NCBI GenBank assembly: GCA_948567375.1 | Contig: OX419760.1 | Location: 17,732,001-17,796,000, forward strand | From: Lunularia cruciata | Lineage: Eukaryota > Streptophyta > Marchantiopsida > Lunulariales > Lunulariaceae | DNA length: 64,000 bases | Direction of reading: 5' to 3' | Part shown: piece after piece, positions 11,389 through 23,300 of the stretch | Layout of the letters: each line of letters opens with the position of its first letter | How positions within the stretch are numbered: position 1 is the first letter of the stretch | Translations under genes and position numbers: made by a program | Notes under the pieces: model-generated | What the model saw: the letters and a program-made list of their open reading frames with translations, nothing else | What the model was told of the DNA's origin: nothing | Databases searched by the model: none

Positions 11389-12430
11389 GTGTGGATCAAG
11401 CTGATTGCACAAGACCAATCTGTGGAGGACCAAGAGCCTCATCAAGTAATGGTTGATTGGATAGTTAAGGAGTTTACGGACGTGTTTCCAAATGATCTGC
11501 CAAAGGGAGTACCTTTCGATCTAGGTATGCCCTTCAAGATCAAGTTATTGCCATGGAGTACTCCAGTGAGTAGACCAATCTATTGGCTCTCACCAAAGGA
11601 GTTGGAGGAGTTGCAAACAACACTTACAGAGTTGTTGGAGAAGGACTTCATACAACATAAAACCTCTCCTTGGGGAGCACCGGTACTATTTGTTCCAAAG
11701 AAGGATGGAGGACTTTGTTTCTATATTGATTACCGAGCTCAATAAGCAAACCGTGAAGAATGCATATCCCTTGCCTCAGATTGATGACTTGCTTGATCAA
11801 CTAAGTGGAGCACGTTACTTTTCCAAGTTGGATCTTTGTAGCGGCTATTGGCAAATTTTGATTGATAGAGAGGATGTGCAAAAGACTGCCTTTTGCACAA
11901 GGTATGGGCATTTTGAGTAGAGAGTTTTACCTTTTGGACTCACTAATGCTCCGGCAGTCTTCATAGATCAGATGCATTGGGTGTTGGATGGACTATTGGA
12001 TCGGTCAGTGGTGGTGTTCTTGGATGATACCTTAATCTATAGCAAGACAAAGGCAGAACACGTGAATCATGTGCAAGAAGTCCTAAGACGACAACGACAA
12101 TGGAAATTTTACTGTAAGAAGTCAAAGTGTGCCTTTTGGCAAAAGGAGGTTACCTTCTTGGGTTATAAGATCTCCTCAGAGGGATCAAGATGGAAGAAGA
12201 GAAGATCAAGGCCATTATTGATTGGCCTACCCCAAAGGATGCTACAAAAGTATGGGCATTCAATGGATTGGCCAATTTTTACCGGCGGTTCATCCACTAT
12301 TATGCTCATGTGGTTGCACCATTGACTAGCCTCTTGGGAAAGAACTCGAGCTTCCAATGGAACACCAAGCATGAAGAAACATTCCAGAGGTTGAAATATA
12401 TGGTGTCTTCAAGACCCATTCTTTAACCAT
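11389..12430 (+). pseudogene. Reverse transcriptase of A2
   Basis: RT copying element RNA into cDNA. Visible in order: FDLGMPFKIKLLP, the [14 protein letters not shown] box (11671-11710), [22 protein letters not shown], and the catalytic box VVFLDDTLIY (FLDD, both aspartates kept) at about 12008-12040. A frameshift near 11700, a stop at about 11918 and a further frame change near 12190 break it. Confidence 0.9.
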
Positions 12431-12439
12431 AGATCCTCA

Positions 12440-12810
12440 ACTACCTTGTGTGGTTGATTTTGATGCTTCTAACTTTGCAATTGGAGTTGTGTTGCAACAA
12501 GAATTCCCAGATGGACTACATCCCATTGCCTTTGTGTCTTGCCGACTAAATACAGCTGAAAGAAATTACTCTGCTCGAGATCAAGAACAACTTGCAATGG
12601 TATATGCCACCAAGGTATGGAGGTATTATCTCTTGGGGAAACAAGTGATCATGCAAACTGATCACAATCCATTGTTGTAGATCTTACACCTAGAGCACAT
12701 GAAGAGTCAACATCATCAATGGGAAGAGCAACTCCAATTGTTTGACATCAAACTTGAGTACAAACCAGGTTGGTTCCATGTCATCCCTAATGCTCTATCA
12801 TGACGACCTG
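12440..12810 (+). pseudogene. RNase H of A2
   Basis: Shows VDFDASNFAIGVVLQQE with the first catalytic Asp, NYSARDQEQLAMVYA with the Glu, and MQTDHNPLL with the next Asp. A stop at 12678 follows directly, and the tail (about 12690-12800) continues in the same region with one more stop before the integrase. Confidence 0.88.
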
Positions 12811-12812
12811 AT

Positions 12813-14106
12813 TTGAAGTCTCTTCCTCTCATCGCGGCAGCAATTACGACGGTGTCAATTGACCCCAAGATCCATAATGAGTTTTGGTTAGCTCTACAAC
12901 AAGATCCCTTCTTCCAAATGGTACTTGGTCGTCTAAAAACAGGTGACAAAGAGTACAACACCTTCTCCTTCAAGGAAGGCCTTCTATTCCATGCGGACCG
13001 GATCTATATTCCAGCCAAAGGTGGTCTTCAACTTGTGTGCCTTCAAGAAGCCCATGATTTACCCATCACTGGTCACATGGGTGTGGACAAGACCTTGGGT
13101 ACCCTCCAACGTCAATGGTGGTGGCCCAACATGACACGAGATGTTCAAGAATTTGTACAATCTTGTGAGAGCTGCCAACGTAATAAGGCCAACAACCAGA
13201 AGCCGAGTGGGACTCCTTCAACCACTTGCCATTCCATCAGCTTGCTAGGAGCATGTGAGCTTGGATCTCATCACATCCTTGCCGAAGACAAAACAAGGAC
13301 ACACCGCCATTGTGATGTTTGTGGATAAGCTTGGTAAGCAAATCCACTTAGCACCAACTTGTGATATCGTGGATGCTCCAACCTTAGCGCAAATCTACTT
13401 TGACAATGTCTTCAAGCATCATGGGATGCCACGCGTACTCATCTCCAACCGTGATCCTTGATTTTCCAGGAAGTTTTGGCAAGCACTCTTTTAGATACTC
13501 GGCACCAAGCTTGCATTGTCCACGGCCTATCATCCTCAAACTGATGGACAAACCAAACGTGCAAATCGTACATTGGAGGATATGTTGCATGCATTTGTCA
13601 ATGTCCACCATACCAATTGGGATGAATGTCTTGGCGCTGCAGAATTTGCCTACAACAATTCCAAACAGGCAAGCACCGGATTCTCTCCTTTCTTTCTCAA
13701 TTTTGGCCAAGATCCACTTGTTCCAAATTCTCTTCTTGCTCCCCCTCCATCTCAAGTTCCTCATATTTCCACATTCTTGACTACTATATCCCAATCTCTC
13801 CAACAAGCCAAGTCTCACCTCCTTGTTGATCAAAATCACCAAAAACAATATGTGGACCACCATCTTTGTGATCTCACTTTTGAAGTTGGTGATAAAGTCA
13901 TGCTATCCTCCAGTAACCTCACTCTCCCACTTGATACCCAAGTTTGTAAACTTGCCCCTAATTGGATAGGACCCTTTGATATCACCCAAATTGGCTCTCC
14001 TATTGCTTATAGACTTGCCTTGCCTTGTCACATGCATATCCATCTTGTCTTTCATGTTTCCAAGTTGAAACCCTTTGTTCTTAACCCCTCTTCCTTTTCC
14101 TCTTGA
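12813..14106 (+). pseudogene. Integrase of A2
   Basis: The HHCC zinc finger is intact (EAHDLPITGHMG ... CESCQRNK, 13045-13190). The catalytic core has the first Asp in MSLDLITSLP (13255), the second in ISNRDP (about 13450) and the Glu in QTKRANRTLEDML (about 13545-13590). A frameshift near 13250 and a stop at 13459 separate these parts. The C-terminal part 13516-14106 is open for 196 codons and ends at the chromodomain linker. Confidence 0.9.
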
Positions 14107-14310
14107 GTCCAACCTCCTCCTCTTCTTGTCCCTATCAATGTTCATGAGGAGTACTAAGTTGATCGTATCCTTGTGCATCACCATATTCAACGAGGCCGTT
14201 GCCAACATACGGAGTACAAGGTCCTTTAAGAAGGGTATCTCCTTCATGATGCTACTTGGGAACCTCTTTCTCACCTCCAGAATGCATAGACGGCCATCCA
14301 GGAATTCAAA
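14107..14310 (+). pseudogene. Chromodomain of A2
   Basis: Reading on from the integrase after a stop, the sequence gives VDRILVHHHIQRGR, then HTEYKVL, EGYLLHDATWEPLSHLQNA. This is the aromatic-cage pattern and TWEP box of a chromodomain. It has three stops in or at the edge of the domain (before VDR, in place of the Trp after KVL, and after QNA). The domain places the element among the chromoviruses. Confidence 0.85.
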
Positions 14311-14355
14311 GCTTCACTGGCAACAAGGACGTCACCAACTAGTAGCGGGGGAATA

Positions 14356-14781
14356 TGTAACAATATGGAGTTTAGCAATAAAGTTAGTCGGCCTTCCAAA
14401 GTAGCACATAAGACAAAGTAGCCTAGAATATTCTGGAAGTATCTAGGAAGCTTCTTGGGAAGCTTCTTGGCTAGCTTAGCTTGCACCTCAAGTAAGTAGC
14501 TTCTAGAAGGAAGCTTCTAGAAGCTTCCAACTAGCTTAGCTTGCACGCCAAGTAGACGGCTTCTAGAAGGAAGCTTCTTGAGAAGCTTCCTAGTTAACTT
14601 GGCTTGCACTCTAAGAAAGCGGCTTGAGGAAGCTTCTTGAGAAGCTTCTCAAGGGCCTTGTATGTTATCTATAAATACCAAAGCCAAAGCTCATGCTAGG
14701 CATTTGTAGTTTTCACTCATTCAAGTGTCCCAATGTGAGTTTCCATTCTCCTATTTCTCTCCTCGGATTTGGTCCTTTACA
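14356..14781 (+). repeat. 3' LTR of A2
   Basis: Starts TGTAACAATATGGAG right after the purine tract AGCGGGGGAATA and ends CCTTTACA. It is followed by TTGTT, the second copy of the target duplication. Confidence 0.92.
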
Positions 14782-15136
14782 TTGTTGATGATATCATACT
14801 TTAAACAATCAAGTAAGGTGCTCAATTTGTTGTGGTATGGAAATGATAAATTCAAGCATTATTGTTATGGCTCCTACTCTATCAAAAAACCTACAATTTA
14901 TCTAAGCTAATATGTAGATCCAACACATCTACCATTCTCCATAAGTCACAATCAGAAGTACCAAGCGTTCATCAGAAAAGGTGATCACATTCAGAAAATT
15001 ATGCCAAGAGCATGAGATGATTAACTATGTGAAATGATGCTTGGGTAGTACATGGACACAAAAATCCCAATGGTTTAGAAAAAATGGATTTGGTGGTCCA
15101 TAAACTCTATTCATCCAATTATTGCTTTGATACCAA
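14782..15136 (-). pseudogene. gag N-terminal part and primer binding site of A3
   Basis: Continuation of A3's gag after the A2 insertion, collinear with 17440-17745 of A4. The element's primer binding site is read on the minus strand at about 15125-15135 (TTGGTATCAAAGC, one mismatch to the iMet site), directly inside the 5' LTR at 15137. Confidence 0.75.
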
Positions 15137-15320
15137 TGTAAAAGATCAAGGAGAAAATAGGAGAATGGAAGATCAAAGAGAAAGATCACATTGATACCAA
15201 TGTAAAAGACCAAGGAGAGAAATAAAACAACTGAAGATCATAGAGAAAGATCACATTGATACCAATGTAAAAGACCAAGGAGAGAAATAAAAGAATGGAA
15301 GATCATAGAGAAAGATCACA
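15127..15320. repeat. Triplicated PBS/LTR junction (3 x ~65 bp)
   Basis: Three tandem units begin TTGATACCAATGTAAAAGA and end AGAAAGATCACA, at 15127-15190, 15191-15255 and 15256-15320. Each carries the primer-binding-site edge, the LTR terminus and about 45 bp of LTR. Other family A LTRs have this segment once. Confidence 0.92.
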
Positions 15321-15737
15321 TTGGGACTATTGAATGAAAGAAACTCCAAATGCCTAGCATGAGGTTTGGCTATGGTATTTATAAGGAACATGCAAAGCTC
15401 TTGAGAAGCTTTCTAAAGGCTGCCTTCTTTGAGTGCAAACCAAGTTAACCGAGAAGCTTCTTGAGAAACTTTTTTCTATAACTTGTCTACTTGGCATGCA
15501 AGCTAAGCTAGTTAGGAAGCTTCCTTTTGGAAGCTACCTACTTGGCATTACAAACTAAGCTAGCCAAGAAGCTTCTTCCTAGAAATCATCACTTTGCATG
15601 CACATTACTTGATAATTGGAAAGTACCAAGTAGCTTCTTAGATACTTCTAGAATATTCTTATGATTCTTAGATAGTTTGGTCTATTTGCTTTTTTGTTAG
15701 TCTTGACTAACTAATCAGTAAACTCCATATTGTTACA
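15137..15737 (-). mobile_element. 5' LTR of chromovirus A3
   Basis: Minus-orientation family A LTR from TGTAAAAGATC to TTGTTACA. It is lengthened to about 601 bp by the triplicated junction. Just outside lies TAAGC, matching TAAGT at 3116-3120. This pairs the LTR with that at 3121-3561 and makes A3 a 12.6-kb nested structure. Confidence 0.85.
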
Positions 15738-16095
15738 TAAGCAAAGTCATCCATTCTTCTTTGGGACAAATAGTATTGGTGCTCCCCAAGAAGATGTACC
15801 ATGTCATATAAACTTTTCTCCAAAAACTCTATCATTATTGTTCAAAGCACTTCCAAATCCTTTGGTGAGAGCCAATAGATTGTTTAATTCAATGGAGTAC
15901 TTCTTGGCAATAACTCAATCTTGAAGAGCATTCACCAATTGAAAGATAATCCCTTTGGTAGATCATCCAAAAACATATCTGTAAACTCTTGAATTATTTG
16001 ATCAACCATTTTTTGATGAAACTTTTGGCCTAATGATATTCTCCATGTGCAATTGGCTTGATCTATATTGCTAAAATAGGCTTATCTCCCTCCAA
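15738..16095 (-). pseudogene. RT N-terminus of A4
   Basis: Minus-strand RT start with the sequence for a WG(A/S)P-L-F-PK box in 15750-15800. It is the direct continuation of the RT at 1906-3120, split by A3. Confidence 0.75.
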
Positions 16096-16590
16096 AGCTT
16101 TCTCTATGGTTGCTTTACTAACAAACTTCCCACTTGAGATTGACTATTCTTAGATGTCTTACTCAAAGGTGTTAGACAACCTAATTGGTAATTCTTACCT
16201 TGTTGTTGTACTTGAATTTTTTTGTTAGGTCCAATCAAATTGAACCTTAGATGTTCAAGCCAAGGTAAACCTAGAATGACATCATAGTGTAGAGGTGCCA
16301 CTACAAACCTCATACACTTTGAATACTCTTTCCCAATCTTGAATATAACAAGATGTGAGGTACAAAATGCAAAACACTTTCTACCATCCACCATCATTAA
16401 TCTACTTCCAATTACTAGCTTGATAGGAATACCTAATTCCTTTGCTTATTGTATGGACATGTAATTCTTTGGACTTCCAAAATCAACCAAATCCTACAAC
16501 CTTGATCAAATATCATACCTTGCAAGTGAAGTAAACTTGCATAGATCAAGCCTTCACTCCCATTAGAACTAATCAAGTTCCTAATAAGTG
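16096..16590 (-). pseudogene. Protease of A4
   Basis: Minus frame 16104-16397 reads MMVDGRKCFAFCTSHLVIF and HYDVILGLPWLEH, the second half of the family A retropepsin. The active-site part lies around 16440-16510 in another frame. Confidence 0.8.
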
Positions 16591-17749
16591 GCTTGAGTTC
16601 TCCTATTAGGATTCTTCATTTCCTTGATCATCACATTCCACAAATTCTATTTAGGTGATTTTTTAGGATCATCTATTCTTGAATGGATATTTAGCAATAT
16701 GATGTCCAGTTTGGAAACAATAAAACCAACCACCATTTTATCATATTCTTTCCCTATCTACAATGCCAAGTGATCTTTGTTGGATGGCACCAATCTCTAT
16801 AGGTGTCGGCTACTCCATCTGTGTATAGTGTATTGGCAGGCTTTATAAAGGTTGAGGTTGAGACCAAGTTGTTGCAACCAAGGAATCAAAGTGCTTAACT
16901 AATTGGATGGCTTCCTCCAAGTGTTTGGGCTCCTTCATAGTCACTTCCAATTTGATGTATGACTTTAAACCCCTCACAAATCAATCCAAAGCATCATCTT
17001 CTAGCATATCTAAAATTGCATTATGGTGTTTTGGAATTGAGTTATGTAGGTTCTTATAGAACCAATCTGCTGCAATTTTGCCAATCTATCTTATGTAGCT
17101 TGTGTAGTATTTATAACTTGAAATCATCTAATTATTGCACTCTTGAATTCTTCACATGTTGAGATTTGGAACAATAAATTGCCATTCAACTTGATCCACT
17201 CAGAATTGCTACCTCTTGGCTTGAAGCCAAGAGAATCTATCTTTGTTTATCTTGACGATTTGTAGCTTCAAAATAATATTCACAATCAAACATAAAATTC
17301 TCCACAATTCTTGGGAGATTCTTGCCTTCAAATACCTTGGGCTTTGGTAATCAAATTTGCTCCTCTCCTTCTCAAAATTTGGCTCTCTCTACTTGCTCTT
17401 ATCATTGATGGTCTTGCTCATCCAACAACCAAATAAGGTGTTCAATTTCTTGCATAGCAATGATAACGTTTGGTATTGTTGCCATGGCCACTACTCTATC
17501 AAAATACGTCCAATTCTCTAAGTTAACTCATAGATACAACACATCCACCATTCTCCATAAGTTACAATCAAAAGTACCAAGGATTCATCAGACAAGGTGA
17601 TCGTATTCAAAAATTTGCCCAAAGCATAAGATTATGAATTATGTGAAATGATGTTTGGGTATTACATGGACTCAAAATGCCAATGGTTTTGTAGAAATGG
17701 ATCTGGTGATCCATAAATTCCATCCATCCTATTCCTACTCTGATACCAA
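16591..17749 (-). pseudogene. gag and leader of A4
   Basis: Decayed minus-strand gag collinear with A2 9836-10740, broken into short frames. The primer binding site is read on the minus strand at about 17738-17748 (ATTGGTATCAGAG), next to the 5' LTR. Confidence 0.75.
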
Positions 17750-18234
17750 TGGAAAAGACCAAGGAGAGAAATAGGAGAATGGAAGATCAAAGTGAAAAAT
17801 CACATTGGGACTCTTGAATGATGAAAACTCCAAATACCTAACATGAGCTTGTGCTGTGGTATTTATAGGGAACATACAAGGTTCTTGAGAAACTTCTTAG
17901 AAGTCACTTCTTTGAGTGCAAGCCAAGCTAACCAAGAAGTTTTTTGATAAAGTCCTTTTGAGAAGCTGCTTAATTGGCATCCAAGCTAAGCTAGTAAAGA
18001 AGCTTCCCAAGAAGTTTCCTTGTAGAAGCTATTTACTTGGTGTGCAAGCTAAGCTAGCCAAGAAACTTCACAAGAAACTTCCTCCTAGAAGTCACTACTT
18101 GACATGCATATTACTCGATACTTGAGAGGTACCTAGTAGCTTTCTATATGCTTCTAGAATATTCTTGGTTAATTTGGTATGTTTGTTACTTCATTAGTCT
18201 CGACTACCTCATCTATAAACTCCATATTGTTACA
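17750..18234 (-). mobile_element. 5' LTR of chromovirus A4
   Basis: 485-bp minus-orientation family A LTR, TGGAAAAGACC to TTGTTACA. The adjacent plant-type primer binding site fixes it as the 5' LTR. A4 runs leftward from here past the window start, interrupted by A3. Confidence 0.88.
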
Positions 18235-19400
18235 TAAATAATCAAGCAATTGCCTAATTTGATCTACAAGGTCTATCAAGTATATTTTGCATATCAAGGA
18301 ATGACATATATAATCTAGCTTGTTCCAAATAGTAGATAAGAGAGCTCTTAAGTGAATAATGGTAAATAAAGGTCCACTTAAAGGATCTTCTTATTGTGTA
18401 TCAACAATTGACTTTAAGGTGGTTACCATCATGAGAAACCATGACGGTAATAAATGGATGAAGGAGAGTTGTAAAGAGGCGCAAAAAAGAAATAAGACAT
18501 GCCAAGAATCCACCAGCCTCCCTTAAGCTCTTTGAAGACAAATGCACAAGAGATGTTATTAAAAGTATTCTTAACATCCACCTGGAAAACAACACACATT
18601 GGTGGATATCTTGGAGTGTTATGATGTGTAATGATATAGTCTCACAACCTCTAGATTAATGTGAATTGAGGTGTTGTTGGAAGTGAAAATAATTGTAAAA
18701 TAATCACTCTAAGTCCTAAAAAAAACTAAACATCATTGTATTTTTATGTTGAATTTCAATAACCTTTGATTTAGATAATTAAAAAAACCAAAATTGAAAA
18801 TGAAGAATTGAAATTCTCAACCTATCCTTTTCACTGAAAAATAATCAATCTAAACCCTTGAAACTGAATATCTTCTGTATTCCCTATTGAATTCTCCATA
18901 GCCTTCTTCAATTTAAACAAAATTAAATCACCCGTAAAATCAAAATTAAAAAATAAATTATCTGAATATTAACATTCAGGAATTTCTCCTATGCATCTCT
19001 CCCGGTGCATCCATTCTCTCGCGTCGCGTTAGTTTGCTAGTAGGTTCACACACGTTCAAAGAAAGAAGAAGATTCGACTAATAGCCAAGCAAATTAGATG
19101 ACATGATAGTGAAGAAAAGTTGATGTGTTAAGACAATCAATTCAACAGCAACATGCTTTACCACACCGGCTTCCTTAGTAGCATGTGTATGTTATTCAAG
19201 CAGAGAGACGAGGCTACCTTTGTCTCTCTGGTTGGGAGACAAAGCTTTCTCCAAGTCCTTCATACCATGTGTAAACAGCAATTTTGCGGTGCTTGGTTCT
19301 GGCATCCCTATGCATCAGTCGAGGATTATTAGTATTGATGAGATGAGTGGTTCTGCTGATGCAAGGCTGTGGATAATTGCCATCGAAGATTAGGATAATT
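18235..19400. other. Intergenic, nothing recognised
   Basis: AT-rich DNA between the A4 LTR and the pinin gene region. There are only short frames, no conserved motif and no repeat shared with the rest of the window, apart from TAGTTTGCTAG at about 19030, which recurs near 19618. Confidence 0.5.
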
Positions 19401-19960
19401 AGTGGCAAGAAGAAATGTAGGACGTGAAGGCTAGATTCAGAAATAATGGGCTACTAAAGCTGGCTAAGTGCAATGATTTGGCATCATTCGAGGTCAAGAA
19501 AGTCAAGGAGAGGAGGGAGGGTATCGAGGGATGGCTCTGGTAATTGCTTCCACCAAAGGTCATGCCAGCTTTATCAGTACAAACAGTCTCAAGGAGCGTG
19601 AGTGCGTCAAGGCCCTGGTAGTTTGCTAGCATTAAAGGTAAGCCAGCTTCATGTGGACGATAAGTCTCGAAGAGACGACTGATTGCGTCGACGCAATGCC
19701 CTAGAGAATTGCCACCATCCAAGGTTATTCTAGGTTAACGGACAACGGGTGGCAATGAAATCACCATCTACAAGGCGTGAGACTACATTTATAATTACTT
19801 TATAGTAAAACCTGGCTAAGTGCAATGTTTTGGGATTAGTCTGGTTGTTTGTAGGCATTATCTCCTGGATGAGTGCACACTTTGCTCTTCTAAAAGTGCA
19901 GAAACTATCCACTAAGAGTACATCATACTTCTGAATTCAAGTCCCTGAATGGGTACAACT
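19400..19960 (-). repeat. Degenerate ~80-bp tandem repeats, possibly decayed coding
   Basis: Two and a half imperfect units of about 78-86 bp start near 19540, 19617 and 19702. They share GGTAATTGC/GGTAGTTTGC, CCAGCTT and GTCTC(A/G)A(A/G)GAG blocks. A second repeated block, TGGCTAAGTGCAATG, occurs at about 19457 and 19809. On the minus strand the frame 19399-19722 stays open for 107 codons and reads as related units (GLPLMLANYQGLDALTLLET). I do not recognise the family. It may be a decayed repeat protein or 3' transcribed sequence of the pinin gene. Confidence 0.45.
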
Positions 19961-20326
19961 GACACGAAACATACAAACTTGTCAGCTAGACAAAAGTTGT
20001 ACTTTGCAGCTTAAGAGGGTTTGATAGTACAAACCCTCTTCACTTATAAAATTGTCTCTAGGGAGTACGGGTTTCCTTTGGTACCCGGAAGCGCGAGTAG
20101 TTCTTTGGACATCGGAAGGGAGCTTCTTTAAGATGCAGGAAAACCGCTGTTTCGTGATACGTATGCGAAGGATCTTAGCGTACGGCCGACACTTTGACCA
20201 GTCCTGACCAGACAATTTCTTCGCGGGGACAAGAAACCACTAGAAGGTTCGACTATACACTAACGGGAAAAAGAATTGCCGGTTTCTCTTTTGATTGATT
20301 GCACAGGGAATACAAGAGTATTTCGT

Positions 20327-23300
20327 TCATCTCTCTTCCATGTCATCATCCCCACTGCCATAGCCCATAACATCCTTCAGAGCTCCACCATCAACACCCT
20401 CCTTCCTATCTACTGGTTCCTCTTCGCCATAATCCTCCTTCACTACCGCACCAAGAAGCTCGCCCTCAGCTTCTCCCTCAGCCTCCTCAAGAGTCTCATC
20501 TCCAAGATCTTCTGCATTACTAGAAATAACTGAGACTCTGCTCTTCCTCCACCCATGCTTCCCATGAGATCTTTCATCATCACCTGTCCCGTCTTGATCT
20601 TCCGTTTCCTCGGCTGTGCCAGGAACATCATTGTTGTTGGCCTGCGAGCCAGCTTGCCATCTTTCAATGTCAGATTCCACCCTTGAAAGGTGCTCTGACG
20701 TGACTTGCTTTTGATACTCTGTCAACTCTGCTCTGCGCTTGCTTTTCCATTCAGCAAGTTCCTGCTTTCATAACCACATATCAACGAGGTGAACTTGGAT
20801 TACAGGAGCCGAATAACTCGAACAAGTGCAGCAATAAGATTTAGAAAAGACTTATTTCTACTCATATCACCAATTACCACCACAAGTATTCACAGCACTT
20901 ACCTCCTTTCGTGCCTCAAGCAACTTGTCCGTCTCTTCTGAAGGTTTTGCAGGCATGTAAAAGATGCCTGGTTCTGCCTTAGTCCTGCATAAGACCAAAA
21001 ATCAATGAGATCGGAGTGAGTTACTAAGCTGAAATATAATTTAGCAAGACACAACATGGGTACCAGCTACAACCACCAATCATAGTCCTTGTAGAATCAT
21101 AATCAGCTCTAGCGTCAGCGACTGAAGAACGTGAGCAGTAGCGCAAATAGACCAGGAATAGTGTTCAGATATGTTACAGATCGTGCAACGAACGGAAAGC
21201 TATTAGCAATAACGAGAAATTAGTATGAACATAAGGTTGGTGAACAATTCAAGACAGTGCATGGAGTCTCTATCTGTCGAAGTATATGCAATTTAGGACC
21301 GACAACGACATAAGAATTGACCGCAAGTCACACCTTTACCCTATGACTTAATCAGCAAACAACGGCAAACCTTCACCACCATATGAATGTATTTTAGCTG
21401 ATAGTAGTTCTAGCTATAAAGACTAAACTCCCTGTTCTCCACCATAGTCAAAGAGGAACCCCGTGCTAGAGTTGGTTCCTGTAGACCCGTCTATATTGAA
21501 TATGATATCGTTCAGCTCAACGGATCAGATTTTAGCCGAGCCACCGCGTGGAGTGGTTAAAACAAGTATCAACAAACAAGCGGTATGTTCACCCCACTTT
21601 TTTTCTTCATTTATGTATTTGAGAATAAATTTGAGTAACGGAATATAGAACCCGTTGTAGACAACCCAGTTCCATACCCACGTCTGACCGGACTGACTCT
21701 GACATTTGACAGTAATATAACTAACATAGTAAAGATCGTACTAACAGGCAATTAAATAAGAGAGGTCAGCATAAGTATATCTGCATATAGGAAGTATCTG
21801 AGAATATAATGAAGATACTTCAACCATGCAAATTACCTTAAGAATGATGAAAGTTTTGTATGGTGTTCACTCCACTGGATAAGAAGCAGCTCAAGTTGCT
21901 TCTCTTCTGCTTTCGCAGTTAATCGAGCTCGCAGAACCTGAAATCCGTGAAAAGAAGGGCATACGAGTTCTGAGTTGACAAACCACATCTACGACTTATC
22001 ATACACAAAAGGAGAGAAATCCACCTCTTGACAGCAACATTTGCTACCAGATCTATCAAGCTGTTCAAAACTTTCAAAAGAAGAACGAGTGGAATCTAAA
22101 GACACACAACAAAGATAACAATGCATTCTAAGTTATCGTACTTTCCTTAAGCACTAGCCTAACAGAAAATTGGACGTAAAGGCACTCTGAGCATGAGGCT
22201 ATACCAGATCTCTCTTTCTCTTTCCAGCAAGCTGCTCCCGCTCCTGCTGTCGCAGACGCTCACTCTCTTCCTGTGCCCTTTGCTCCGCCTGCAGATTCGC
22301 GTTCACAATGATAAACAGATCACAACCAACATTCGTATAGTGGATATACAGAACCCGTTGTAAACAACCCAGTTCCATACCCATGTCTGCTCGGACTGAC
22401 TCTGACTCTGACACATTGAGGTTGCCTTGTAAAGATCGTGATAAGTCAATTATATAGAGAGGTAAGCGTGCGTAAATCTACAAGCTAAGATTAGCGTGAT
22501 GTTTATGACGCATCGATACCTGTAATATATTGTTAGTGCGAGCAAGTGTAACCTTCCCGAGCCTCAAATATTATGAGACACAACATATCATACCCAACAT
22601 ATGTCCCAAAAGTGTGCCCTTCTTGGTATATGTAACTGCTGGTGGTCAGTAAGAAAATACATTCATATTTGTTGCATAATATCTCCACTCAGAACGCATT
22701 TTCAACCGCTGATTAGGTAGGAACCAACCTTTTTCTGTGAGGTTGACCTGCGTAAAAAGGCTTCAGATCCTGATAGCTTTTGATCTTCTTGTTTAAATTT
22801 CTGCATGAAACCCAGCCATCAGAGATGCGTTTATCAGTAACAGATCTAGGTCGTTAAACTGCGAGACATACATCAAAGGTGACAAAATAGTGATGATCAA
22901 TATCAGGATGTTTAAATGGGTGTTCAAGTTGATTATATCCTACTCATCCAGAGAAACTCGACTTACCTCGAGTGTTCCCAGAAGAGCACCAAACATCCGA
23001 CGATTTCTCTTGGCTACATTTGGATCATCTATTTTCGGTATCACTCTCGGCAGAGGTTCTGTGATCTGGTTATCCTGGTCCTACAGAACGATAAGCACAA
23101 ACCGGAAATATTTAGCTGGATATCGATACAATACTTGGCCATACTTGCGTATGACGGCAACCCAACAAAGTGAGACTTCATCAGCATGTTAGTATGAAAC
23201 GTCAGTTGTGGATTAAATAGATACGGCAGAGATAGAAAGACGGAGTTCTTATTTCAAGCAAAAGCTCACAGGCTGTACAACTTGCTTCACATTCCAGCTA

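Larger units (their letters stand above)
9183..14781 (+). mobile_element. Complete chromovirus A2 (Ty3 LTR retrotransposon, 5.6 kb)
   Basis: Full-length element with LTRs at 9183-9579 and 14356-14781, a tRNA-iMet-type primer binding site, a purine tract before the 3' LTR, and a perfect TTGTT target duplication. The internal order is gag, protease, RT, RNase H, integrase, chromodomain, which is the chromovirus order. It lies opposite to A3, inside A3's gag. The pol carries several stops and frameshifts, so this copy is inactive, but every domain can still be found. It is the best reference for family A in the window. Confidence 0.93.
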
